Shown: positions 1 to 6,571 of the stretch, piece by piece
How positions within the stretch are numbered: the first letter of the stretch is position 1
Layout of the letters: the number at the start of each line of letters is the position of its first letter
Source of the DNA: an uncultured Sphingomonadaceae bacterium
Lineage (GTDB): Bacteria; Pseudomonadota; Alphaproteobacteria; Sphingomonadales; Sphingomonadaceae
Direction of reading: 5' to 3'
Assembly: GCA_938016505.1 (NCBI GenBank)
Contig: CALLWN010000015.1
Coordinates: forward strand, 1 to 11,618
DNA: 11,618 nucleotides
The notes under the pieces: model-generated
What the model was told of the DNA's origin: nothing
The model's database searches: none
The model's input: the letters and a program-made list of their open reading frames with translations, nothing else
Translations under genes and position numbers: made by a program

Positions 1-462
1 CTGGCCCTCGAGCGTCGCGTTCATGGCCAGCACCACTTCCGAAACGCCATCGAGGCGGGCGAGCAGACGGTCGATCGCAAGATGTTCCGGGCGCACCCCA
101 TCGAGCGCCGAAAGAAGCCCGCCGAGCACGTGGAACCGGCCGGGAAACAGCCGGGCACGATCGATCGCCCAGAGGTCGGCCACGTCGGCAACGACGCACA
201 GGAGCGCGGGATCGCGCTTCGGGTCGGTGCAGACCCGGCAGGGCGACACCACGTCGAGGTTGCCGCATTCGGGGCACTCGGCGAGCGCGCGATCGACCCG
301 GGCAAGCGCCTCGACCAGCGGGCCCAGCAGCCGGTCGCGGTTCTTGAGGAGATGAAGGCGCGCGCGGCGCGCCGAGCGCGGGCCGAGGCCGGGCAGGCGT
401 GCCAGCATGGCCTGCGCCACTTCCAGTTCATCGGCTCCGGTCTTCGCGTGGGGCGATGCCAT
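1..462 (-). CDS. recR: Recombination protein RecR, C-terminus cut by window edge
   Basis: RecR works with RecO/RecF to load RecA at gapped DNA in the RecFOR pathway. The 154 visible residues show the family order: helix-hairpin-helix (about 19-40, [11 protein letters not shown]), a four-cysteine zinc finger (C63, C66, C75, C78), then the Toprim domain (about 86 onward, with LWAIDR and [16 protein letters not shown]). RecR is usually near 200 residues, so about 45 C-terminal residues lie left of the window. The ATG at 462 is chosen because it gives the family-typical MASP... start and has AGGG 8 bases upstream. Odd point: the first Toprim acidic residue, normally Glu in a CVVE motif, is Ala92 (codon GCC at 187-189), while the next acidic residue, Asp96, is kept. 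The gene runs head to head with fmt across 15 bases. Identity is secure; the effect of the substitution is unknown. Confidence 0.95.
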   Translation of the reverse strand, partial: MASPHAKTGADELEVAQAMLARLPGLGPRSARRARLHLLKNRDRLLGPLVEALARVDRALAECPECGNLDVVSPCRVCTDPKRDPALLCVVADVADLWAIDRARLFPGRFHVLGGLLSALDGVRPEHLAIDRLLARLDGVSEVVLAMNATLEGQ

Positions 463-466
463 TGCT

Positions 467-474
467 AGGGCCCT
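467..474. promoter_or_regulatory. Palindromic AGGGCCCT serving as Shine-Dalgarno on both strands
   Basis: The start codons of recR (462, minus) and fmt (478, plus) are separated by only 15 bases. The perfect palindrome AGGGCCCT lies in that gap. It presents AGGG 7 bases before the fmt ATG on the plus strand and AGGG 8 bases before the recR ATG on the minus strand. With so little room, any promoters must lie inside the opposing coding regions or further upstream. The palindrome and spacings are read directly; ribosome binding in both directions is inferred. Confidence 0.55.
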
Positions 475-477
475 GCC

Positions 478-1383
478 ATGCGCCTCGCCTTCATGGGAAC
501 CCCCGAATTCGCCGTGCCCGCGCTCGACGCGCTGGTGGACGCCGGCCACGAGGTCGCAGCCGTCTACACCCAGCCGCCCCGCCCGGGAAATCGCGGCCGG
601 CTCACGGCATCGCCGGTGCAGCAGCGGGCCGAGGCGCTCGGCCTTCCGGTGCGGAGCCCGGAGCGGCTGCGCGGCCCGGATGAAGCTGCCGCCTTCGCGG
701 CACTCGAGGCCGATGCCGCAGTCGTTGCCGCCTATGGCCTCATCCTGCCACCCTCGATCCTCGAGGCGCCGCGCCGGGGCTGCTTCAACATCCACGCCTC
801 GCTCCTGCCGCGCTGGCGCGGCGCAGCGCCGATCCAGCGGGCCATCCTTGCCGGAGACAGCGAAACGGGCGTCACCATCATGCGGATGGAACCCGGCCTC
901 GACACCGGGCCGATGCTTCTGAAGGCCGCGACACCAATCGCCCGCAAGACAGCGGGGATGCTCACTGCCGAACTGGCAGCGACGGGCGCCCGGCTGATGG
1001 TCGATGCGCTTGCCTGTCTCGACAGGCTCGTTCCCGAGGCGCAGGACGAAGCGCTGGCGACCTATGCGGCCAAGATCGACAAGGCCGAGGCCCGGATCGA
1101 CTGGACCTCTACCGCCTGCGACATCGAGCGACTGGTGCGAGCCATGCCGCCTGCCCCTGGCGCCTGGTTCATGGCCGGGGGCCAGCGGGTGAAGCTGATC
1201 GCCGCAGACGTTGCGGACACCGAAACGGCAGGCCAGCCGGGGCGGCTCGGCAAAGCCGGCGTGGTGGCGTGCGGCAGCGGCGCGCTGCGCCTCGTCACGG
1301 TTCAGCCGGCCGGTCGGCCGACCATGGCTGCCGAGGCGTGGCAGAGGGGCGCGCGGCTTGGCCCGGATGCCCTTCTCGGATGA
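478..1383 (+). CDS. fmt: Methionyl-tRNA formyltransferase
   Basis: Transfers a formyl group from 10-formyl-tetrahydrofolate to Met-tRNAfMet for translation initiation in the cytoplasm. At 301 residues it is close to the usual 305-320. The N-terminal Rossmann-like domain begins [16 protein letters not shown]. The catalytic set is intact: N104 and H106 in [19 protein letters not shown], and D142 in GLDTG, equivalent to N106, H108 and D144 of E. coli. The C-terminal OB-like tRNA-binding domain spans about 205-301. The tRNA-contacting loop after QPPRP appears about one residue shorter than the common RPAGRGKKL form. Its stop overlaps the truA start as ATGA, so the two are likely translated together. 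Peptide deformylase, the usual neighbour of fmt, is not found between recR and fmt. Confidence 0.96.
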   Translation: MRLAFMGTPEFAVPALDALVDAGHEVAAVYTQPPRPGNRGRLTASPVQQRAEALGLPVRSPERLRGPDEAAAFAALEADAAVVAAYGLILPPSILEAPRRGCFNIHASLLPRWRGAAPIQRAILAGDSETGVTIMRMEPGLDTGPMLLKAATPIARKTAGMLTAELAATGARLMVDALACLDRLVPEAQDEALATYAAKIDKAEARIDWTSTACDIERLVRAMPPAPGAWFMAGGQRVKLIAADVADTETAGQPGRLGKAGVVACGSGALRLVTVQPAGRPTMAAEAWQRGARLGPDALLG

Positions 1384-2129
1384 CCCGCTTCCGCCTGACC
1401 CTGGAGTGGGATGGCCGCGGCTTCATGGGCTGGCAGCGCCAGGCCCATGGCCCTTCCGTGCAGGAATCCCTGGAGGCGGCGCTTGCGGCAGTGACAGGCG
1501 AGACCGCGACCTTTCATGCCGCCGGCCGCACGGATGCCGGCGTTCACGCGCTCGCCATGCCGGCGCATGTCGACGTTGCCAGGACCATCACGCCGTTTCG
1601 GCTGATGGAGGCGCTGAACGCCCGTCTGCGCGAGGCCGGCGCGCGGGTCGCAGTGCTCGACTGCGCCGAGGCTCCAGCCGGTTTCCACGCCCGTTTCTCC
1701 TGCATCGGCCGGGCCTACCGCTACCGGCTGGTCATGCGGCGTGCCCCGCTCACGCTCGATGCCGGGCGGGCCTGGCGGGTGCCGCGCCCGCTCGATGTCG
1801 AGGCGATGCGCGCGGCATCCGCCTGCCTGATCGGCCGCCACGACTTCACGACGTTCCGCTCGGTCCACTGCCAGGCAGCCTCGCCCGTGAAGACGCTCGA
1901 CAGGCTCGAGGTCGTGCCAGAAGGCAAGAATGGTCTCGTGGTCGAGGCTGCTGCCCGGTCGTTCCTGCATCACCAGGTGCGATCGATGGTTGGTGCGCTT
2001 GTCCTTGTCGGGCTCGGCCGGTGGCGCGTCGAGCGCGTCGCGGATGCGCTTGCCGCGCGCAACCGGGCTGCACTTGGATTGAACGCACCGGCCGACGGCC
2101 TGTATTTTGCTGCGGCGCATTACTGCTGA
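1380..2129 (+). CDS. truA: tRNA pseudouridine(38-40) synthase TruA
   Basis: Converts uridines 38-40 of the tRNA anticodon arm to pseudouridine. The 249 residues match the family length (about 245-270). The start at 1380 gives the expected [13 protein letters not shown]-terminus and overlaps the fmt stop by four bases (ATGA); an open frame further upstream is just read-through of the fmt shadow. Motifs: the catalytic aspartate D52 in [10 protein letters not shown], the GFHARFS segment, RAYRYRL, and [19 protein letters not shown] in the C-terminal half. It is the last of the fmt-truA pair; no clear terminator hairpin with a T-tract follows. The start of the AT-rich regulatory stretch coincides with its stop codon. 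Confidence 0.96.
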   Translation: MTRFRLTLEWDGRGFMGWQRQAHGPSVQESLEAALAAVTGETATFHAAGRTDAGVHALAMPAHVDVARTITPFRLMEALNARLREAGARVAVLDCAEAPAGFHARFSCIGRAYRYRLVMRRAPLTLDAGRAWRVPRPLDVEAMRAASACLIGRHDFTTFRSVHCQAASPVKTLDRLEVVPEGKNGLVVEAAARSFLHHQVRSMVGALVLVGLGRWRVERVADALAARNRAALGLNAPADGLYFAAAHYC

Positions 2130-2130
2130 A

Positions 2131-2147
2131 TGTCGGGAAATTTTACA
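2131..2147 (+). promoter_or_regulatory. Candidate upstream activator site for the sigma-54 promoter
   Basis: TGTCGGGAAATTTTACA is an imperfect dyad (TGTCGG...TTTACA, outer TGT/ACA). It begins 1 base after the truA stop in a markedly AT-rich stretch of an otherwise very GC-rich window. It lies at about -95 to -79 relative to the start predicted from the sigma-54 element at 2200-2215, the range where enhancer-binding proteins usually sit. Known: Haft and colleagues (2006) reported that many proteobacterial PEP-CTERM genes share an upstream element containing a sigma-54 motif whose distribution tracks PrsR, PrsK and PrsT. Inference: this could be a PrsR-type site. I cannot recall the published consensus exactly enough to claim a match. 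Confidence 0.45.
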
Positions 2148-2171
2148 CTTGCCATTTTTCGAAAGACCCAA

Positions 2172-2194
2172 GCTTCTGATTTTCCGGGAGAAGC
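2172..2194. repeat. Inverted repeat GCTTCT-N11-AGAAGC upstream of the -24 element
   Basis: A 6-bp inverted repeat with an 11-base spacer ends 5 bases before TGGCAC of the sigma-54 promoter. A second short palindrome, TTTCGAAA (2157-2164), lies between this repeat and the upstream element at 2131-2147. Either could be an operator or merely shape the DNA between activator and polymerase. The symmetry is seen directly; a function is only inferred. Confidence 0.3.
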
Positions 2195-2199
2195 AAGGA

Positions 2200-2215
2200 T
2201 GGCACGATTCTTGCA
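2200..2215 (+). promoter_or_regulatory. Sigma-54 (RpoN) -24/-12 promoter
   Basis: TGGCACGATTCTTGCA matches the RpoN consensus TGGCAC-N5-TTGCW at every defined position. The invariant GG (2201-2202) and GC (2213-2214) are separated by exactly 10 bases. Taking the C of GC as -12, transcription should start near 2226 and run rightward, giving a leader of about 30 bases before the ATG at 2256. The surrounding 2130-2220 is AT-rich, as expected of a real control region. The transcript would encode the 56-residue protein and, if not terminated, run antisense into the PLP decarboxylase gene. RpoN dependence requires an enhancer-binding activator; PrsR is the natural candidate given the exosortase-associated genes opposite. 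Confidence 0.8.
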
Positions 2216-2255
2216 GATTTTGTGGCTCTAGTAACTGGAGGCATGACAACGGGGT

Positions 2256-2426
2256 ATGCGCGGTGACGGAGGCCCTGGCGCGCGGAGCGCACTCCTCGTT
2301 TGGCTCGTCGGGCTTGCCCTTGGCGTGGCGGCCGGGGCGCTCACTGCCAAGCTCCTGCTGCCGCCGGCGGACATGAGGGCTCCACCAAACGACGGGTCGG
2401 TCAGAGAGCGGTTCCTGAAGCCCTGA
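2256..2426 (+). CDS. Small single-span membrane protein (56 aa) behind the sigma-54 promoter
   Basis: I do not recognise a family. The protein has a basic N-terminus (R2, R10), one hydrophobic helix (about 11-35) and a hydrophilic tail with PP pairs at 36-37 and 43-44, ending in a charged RERFLKP. The helix carries G19-xxx-G23-xxx-G27, a glycine zipper that commonly packs helices. N-in/C-out topology follows from the positive-inside rule; the ALTA at 28-31 also leaves a signal-peptide reading open. About 78% of third codon positions are G or C, fitting coding DNA here. There is no PEP motif. The ribosome site is ambiguous: GGAGG (2237-2241) is 14 bases from the ATG, GGGG (2251-2254) is 1 base away, and a 7-codon ORF (2243-2266) starts 1 base after GGAGG and overlaps it. 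The 3' end overlaps the decarboxylase stop tail to tail by 26 bases. The sigma-54 promoter is the main argument that it is real. Confidence 0.6.
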   Translation: MRGDGGPGARSALLVWLVGLALGVAAGALTAKLLLPPADMRAPPNDGSVRERFLKP

Positions 2427-3681
2427 CCGGATTGACGGGCGCAGACCCGGCCAGCCGTTCGGCCGGCGGCGGGTGGCCGAGGAAGGCTTCGGGGCTTGCA
2501 GTCCGGCCGTAGGCGCCAGCCATGAACACTGCGATCAGGTCGCCGACCTTTGTTTCGGGCAGAACGACGCCCTCACCCAGGCGGTCGAGCGGCGTGCACA
2601 GGCAGCCGACGATGTTGGCAGTCTCCCGGACGCCGTCGGCCCGGGTCGCATTGACGAGGGGATAGTTGCGGCGGACTGCGCTGCCGAGGTTTCCGCTTGC
2701 GGCAAGCTGGTGGTGAAGCCCGCCATCGGTCACGAGGAACAGGGTGCCGTGCGAGCGTTTCCGGTCGACGACACGGGTCAGATAGACTCCAGCTTCGGCG
2801 ACAAGATAACGGCCGAGCTCGACGGCAAACGCGCAATCCGCGAGGATGGACGGGCGGGCACGCAGCGTGTCGCCAAGCGCAGCGCCAACAGCGGCAAGAT
2901 CGAGCGGGCGATCGGCCGGAAAATAGGGCACGCCGAAGCCGCCGCCAAGATTGACGAGCCGGACCGGCCCCGGCGCTGCGGCGGCAAGATGGGCGACCAG
3001 CCCTATGGTCAGGGCCTGGGCCTCCGCGATTGCGGCAGCATCGAGGTTCTGCGAGCCGGCGAACACATGGAAACCGACAAAGTCGATTGCGGGGTGGGCA
3101 AGGGTGGCGAGCACGGCCGCCGCATCGGCAGCGTCGACCCCGAACGGGCGCGCCCCACCTCCCATGCGCATGCCAGACCCGCGAAGCTCGAAGGGGGGAT
3201 TGATCCGCAGCATCGCCGAGGCCTGCAATCCGAGACGCGTGGCGATCGCGATCGCGCGCGCAGCCTCGCCGGCAGATTCGATCGAGAGGATTGCACCAGC
3301 CCGGATAGTGGCCTCGAGCTCGCGATCGCGCTTACCAGGCCCGGCGAAGCTGATGTGCCGCGCGCCCATTCCCGCTGCCAGCGCGCGCGCGAGTTCGCCC
3401 CCGGAGGCGATGTCGAACCCGTCCACGAGTGGCACCATCGCCCGCAGAAGATCGGGCATCGGGTTGGCCTTGACGGCATAGTGGAGCCGGACGCCGGCTG
3501 GAAGCGCTGCCCGCACCTCGGCAATCCGGGCGCGAACCAGTCCCATGTCGTAGACGAACAGCGGCGTTTCGCCGGCGTCTTCGGCCCAGGCTTCGGCTGG
3601 CCTGCCGGCGATCAGCAGGCGGCCGACGGGGTCGCGGCGGAAACCTGGCGGCATGCGGGCGTCGGGATCGGCGGCCGTCAT
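2401..3681 (-). CDS. PLP-dependent decarboxylase, exosortase A system-associated (TIGR03099-like)
   Basis: A fold-type III PLP decarboxylase related to diaminopimelate and ornithine decarboxylases. Visible: the PLP lysine K71 in HYAVKANP; H205 in GFHVFAGSQ, expected to stack on the cofactor; the glycine-rich phosphate loop GGGFG (246-250); ELGRYLV (288-294) in place of the EPGR of LysA; the partner-subunit cysteine C362 in LCTPLD; and Y391 in GAYG. The ELGRYLV and CLCTPLD variants, and its place directly after an AMP-forming ligase, fit the exosortase A-associated family rather than lysA itself. Its substrate is unknown; the pair is thought to act in making or modifying exopolysaccharide in XrtA loci. 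Its ATG overlaps the ligase stop by ATGA. At 426 residues it seems somewhat longer than the roughly 400 I recall, with a Pro/Ala-rich C-terminal tail after about 400 that overlaps the facing small gene. No acyl carrier protein gene follows. Confidence 0.85.
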   Translation of the reverse strand: MTAADPDARMPPGFRRDPVGRLLIAGRPAEAWAEDAGETPLFVYDMGLVRARIAEVRAALPAGVRLHYAVKANPMPDLLRAMVPLVDGFDIASGGELARALAAGMGARHISFAGPGKRDRELEATIRAGAILSIESAGEAARAIAIATRLGLQASAMLRINPPFELRGSGMRMGGGARPFGVDAADAAAVLATLAHPAIDFVGFHVFAGSQNLDAAAIAEAQALTIGLVAHLAAAAPGPVRLVNLGGGFGVPYFPADRPLDLAAVGAALGDTLRARPSILADCAFAVELGRYLVAEAGVYLTRVVDRKRSHGTLFLVTDGGLHHQLAASGNLGSAVRRNYPLVNATRADGVRETANIVGCLCTPLDRLGEGVVLPETKVGDLIAVFMAGAYGRTASPEAFLGHPPPAERLAGSAPVNPVRASGTAL

Positions 3682-5177
3682 GCCCCATGCTCCCGGCGCA
3701 AGGCCGCGCGATCGATCTTGCCATTGGGCGACAGTGGCAGCGCGTCAAGAAAGCGGATCTCGGCCGGCGCGAAGTGGGCCGGGGCCTCACGGCGGAAATG
3801 GGCGGCAAGGCTCACCGAAGCGCTGGCAAGGTCGAGCCCGGGTGCGGCGACCGCGAGGAGGCGGATCCGCATGCCGGCGGTCTCGTCAGGGACCCCGAGG
3901 GCGACCGCGCCGGCAAGCGCGCCGCTTCCAAGCGCGATCTCCTCGATCTCGGTCGGCGACACGCGCATTCCCATGGTCTTGATGGTCTCATCCGCCCTGC
4001 CAACGAATCGCAACAGGCCACCCGCCTCGCGGACCACCGTATCGCCAGACCAGACTGCCGTGCCGCCGAAGCGCGAAGCCACTGGCGCCGGCCGGAACCG
4101 GAGCGCCGTTTGCTCGGGGTCTTGCCAATAGCCCGCAGTCACCAGCGGGCCGCAGTGCACCAGCTCTCCCGGCTCGCCGTCGGCGGTGAGGCTGCCGTCG
4201 GGCCGCACCACCAGCACCTCGGCACCGGGAATGGCGCGGCCGATGCTCCACGGGCAGGTGTCGGCGAGTTCGGGCGGAAGCGTCGTCGAACGGAACGCCT
4301 CGGTCAGCCCGTACATGAGGTGGAGCCGTGCATCGGGAAAGCATCGGCGAAGCGCCCGCACCGTGGGTTCGGGCATCCGCCCGCCGCTGGCCGAGAGGGT
4401 TCGCAAGGCCGTCTGCGGCCAGTCGAGCCCGGCAAGCTGCATCCACAGCGGCGGCACTGCGGCAAGCTGGGTGGCGCCATGGCGGACAGCCGCCGCCACC
4501 ACGTCGCGCGGGGCAAGATAGTCGAGGAGAATCGCGGCAGCGCCCGCGTGGAACGCGGTTGTCAGCTGGGAGAAACCGAAGTCGAACGAAAGCGGAAGGA
4601 CGGCGAGCACGCGGTCGTCGGCCGCGGTCCCAAGATAGGAGGCAACGCTTGCAGCACCGACCAGAAGGTTGGCGTGGCTCACCATCACGCCCTTCGGCCG
4701 GCCGGTTGAACCCGAGGTGTAGAAGAGGATGGCGAGCGCGTCACCTCCTTGCGGGTCCGGCGGTGCCGGAGGGGTGGCGTCAAGGGCTGCCCAGTCTGCC
4801 TCGAGCGTCAGCACCGGACATGGCGGCGAAGGGCCGAGAAGCGCGGCCCGCGCTGCATGGGTGATGAGGAGCCTCGATCCGCTGTCGGCAAGGATATGTG
4901 TGACCTGCGGGCCCTTGAGGAGCGGGTTGACCGGCACGGCGACGCCGCCGGCGCGCGAGATCGCGAACAGTGCGATGACCGCTTCCGGCAGCTTGGGCAG
5001 GAAGACACCCACCCGGTCACCCGGCGCGATCCGGGCTGCAAGGCCGGCCGCAACCCGATCGACTGCAGCATCGAGCGCGCCATGGGAGATGCACCCACCG
5101 CCGGAAAGGAGCGCGGGCGCATCCGCTGGGGCGCGGCCGAGCAGCTGGTCGATGCGCGAAAGCGGCAGGCGCGTCAT
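3678..5177 (-). CDS. AMP-forming acyl-CoA ligase, exosortase A system-associated (TIGR03098-like)
   Basis: An adenylate-forming (ANL superfamily) enzyme that would activate a carboxylic acid with ATP and pass it to CoA or a carrier protein. All core motifs are present: the phosphate loop [11 protein letters not shown] (153-163), MYGLTEA (288-294), SGD (377-379), the hinge segment [21 protein letters not shown] (about 393-413), and the C-terminal catalytic lysine K487 in PLSPNGKID. The 499-residue length is typical for the family. The start at 5177 overlaps the der stop by [14 protein letters not shown] and the partnership with the PLP decarboxylase support the exosortase-associated subgroup; a generic acyl-CoA synthetase or peptide-synthetase-like adenylation domain is the alternative. 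The natural substrate cannot be read from the sequence. Confidence 0.86.
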   Translation of the reverse strand: MTRLPLSRIDQLLGRAPADAPALLSGGGCISHGALDAAVDRVAAGLAARIAPGDRVGVFLPKLPEAVIALFAISRAGGVAVPVNPLLKGPQVTHILADSGSRLLITHAARAALLGPSPPCPVLTLEADWAALDATPPAPPDPQGGDALAILFYTSGSTGRPKGVMVSHANLLVGAASVASYLGTAADDRVLAVLPLSFDFGFSQLTTAFHAGAAAILLDYLAPRDVVAAAVRHGATQLAAVPPLWMQLAGLDWPQTALRTLSASGGRMPEPTVRALRRCFPDARLHLMYGLTEAFRSTTLPPELADTCPWSIGRAIPGAEVLVVRPDGSLTADGEPGELVHCGPLVTAGYWQDPEQTALRFRPAPVASRFGGTAVWSGDTVVREAGGLLRFVGRADETIKTMGMRVSPTEIEEIALGSGALAGAVALGVPDETAGMRIRLLAVAAPGLDLASASVSLAAHFRREAPAHFAPAEIRFLDALPLSPNGKIDRAALRREHGA

Positions 5178-6568
5178 GTGTCGAACGGGTTCCTGGCGCT
5201 CTTGAGTGTCAGCCGGATCGGCACGCCGGCGAGATCGAGGTCGGCCCTCAGCGCGTTCACAAGGTAGCGTTCATAGCTTTTCGGCAGCGCGTCGAGGCGG
5301 GTGCCGAAGACGATGAAGGTGGGCGGGCGAGTGCGGGCCTGGGTGATGTAGCGCAGCCGGATGCGTCGACCACCAGGGGCCGGCGGCGGGGTCCGCGCGA
5401 TTGCAGCCTCGAACCAGCGATTGAGCCTTGCCGTCGGGATCCGTCGGCTCCAGCGCGCCCGAGCCTCGAAGGCGGCGCGAACCAGCGCATCGAGCCCCTT
5501 GCCCGTCAGTCCGGAGACGGCGAGCACTGGCACGCCCTTCACCTGGGCGAGACCTTCCCCGAGGGCGGCTTTGACGCCGTTGAAGAGCCGGCTCTGGTCC
5601 TGTGCCACGTCCCACTTGTTGAGTGCGACGATGAGAGCCCGGCCTTCGCCAAGCACGCGGTCGGCGATCCGCAGATCCTGTGCTTCGAGCCCGCGCGTCG
5701 CATCGAGGAGGAGGACCACCACTTCGGCAAAGTCGACGGCGCGGTCGGCATCCTCGACGGCCATCCGCTCGAGCCGGTCGTCGACCTTTGCCCGCCTGCG
5801 CGGGCCGGCGGTGTCGATGAGATGGACGGGGCGGCCCTCGCACGACCAGGGGATCCGGATCGAGTCGCGGGTGATTCCGGCCTCGGGGCCGGTCAGCAGC
5901 CGGTCCTCGCCGAGCAGGCGGTTGATGAGCGTCGACTTCCCGGCATTGGGCCGGCCGACGATCGCCAGCTGGAGAGGCCGGGCTTCCGGGTCGGCGTCAT
6001 CGGCCGCGGCCGCTGCCGGATCCACTGCCGGCAGGTGCGGCGCGAGCGCAGCGAAGAGGTCGGCAAGGCCCTCGCCATGCTCGGCCGACAGCGCGACAGG
6101 CTCACCGAGCCCGAGCTCGAAGGCTTCGACCAGGCCGGCCTCGCCGGCGCGGCCCTCGGCCTTGTTGGCGACGGGGATGACCGGCACCCGGGCTTCGCTG
6201 CGCAGCCACCGCGCGAAATGGCGATCGCCCTCGGTCACGCCAGCCCGGGCATCGATCACGAACAGCGCGACCGTTGCGTCCTCGAGCGCTGCCGCCGATT
6301 GGGCCCGCATCCGCCCTTCGAGGCTTTCCACCTCGGCTTCCCCGAGACCGGCGGTGTCGACCACCGTAAAGGCAAGGTCGAACAGGCGGCCTTCCCCCTC
6401 GCGCCGGTCGCGGGTCACGCCGGGCCGGTCGTCGACCAGCGCAAGACGCTTGCCGACCAGCCGGTTGAACAGGGTGGATTTGCCGACATTGGGCCTGCCG
6501 AGGATGACGAGCCGCGGCAGCCTCGCCGGGTGCCCGGCGACCCCGTCCGCTCCGGCGGGGCCGGTCAT
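5174..6568 (-). CDS. der: Ribosome-associated double GTPase Der (EngA)
   Basis: An essential GTPase for maturation of the 50S ribosomal subunit. The 464 residues hold two G domains in tandem and a C-terminal KH-like domain. G domain 1: GRPNVGKS (24-31), DTAG (71-74), NKAE (135-138). G domain 2: GRPNAGKS (205-212), DTAG (252-255), NKWD (317-320). The KH-like region spans about 376-460 and ends with [17 protein letters not shown] instead of NKxD in domain 1 is, to my recollection, common in alphaproteobacterial Der. The ATG at 6568 is the only reasonable start and adds about 17 residues before the first strand. It lies 3 bases after the bamB stop with no strong ribosome site, so it probably depends on coupling. 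Its stop overlaps the acyl-CoA ligase start. Confidence 0.97.
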   Translation of the reverse strand: MTGPAGADGVAGHPARLPRLVILGRPNVGKSTLFNRLVGKRLALVDDRPGVTRDRREGEGRLFDLAFTVVDTAGLGEAEVESLEGRMRAQSAAALEDATVALFVIDARAGVTEGDRHFARWLRSEARVPVIPVANKAEGRAGEAGLVEAFELGLGEPVALSAEHGEGLADLFAALAPHLPAVDPAAAAADDADPEARPLQLAIVGRPNAGKSTLINRLLGEDRLLTGPEAGITRDSIRIPWSCEGRPVHLIDTAGPRRRAKVDDRLERMAVEDADRAVDFAEVVVLLLDATRGLEAQDLRIADRVLGEGRALIVALNKWDVAQDQSRLFNGVKAALGEGLAQVKGVPVLAVSGLTGKGLDALVRAAFEARARWSRRIPTARLNRWFEAAIARTPPPAPGGRRIRLRYITQARTRPPTFIVFGTRLDALPKSYERYLVNALRADLDLAGVPIRLTLKSARNPFDT

Positions 6569-6571
6569 GGC

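Noticed and set aside
1269..1379. N-terminal extension of truA upstream of 1380
   Set aside because: The extra residues are the out-of-frame reading of fmt. TruA family proteins start at the [12 protein letters not shown] segment, and the ATGA overlap supports 1380.
2447..2466. GC-rich inverted repeat CCGGCC-N8-GGCCGG as a terminator after the small gene
   Set aside because: It lies within the decarboxylase coding sequence, has no T-tract on either strand, and such repeats are frequent at this GC content.
2401..3681. Calling this gene lysA (diaminopimelate decarboxylase)
   Set aside because: It shares the fold, but has ELGR instead of EPGR and CTPLD instead of the CES(G/S)D motif, and it is coupled to an AMP-forming ligase. 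This fits the exosortase-associated family better.
2473..4131. A 552-codon open frame on the plus strand
   Set aside because: It lies entirely antisense to the decarboxylase and ligase, whose motifs are unmistakable. Its predicted protein has no recognisable domain and is the usual stop-free shadow in GC-rich DNA.
5293..6499. NKAE in place of NKxD in the first G domain of Der as a defect
   Set aside because: To my recollection this variant is common in alphaproteobacterial Der; the second domain has a normal NKWD and all other motifs are intact.
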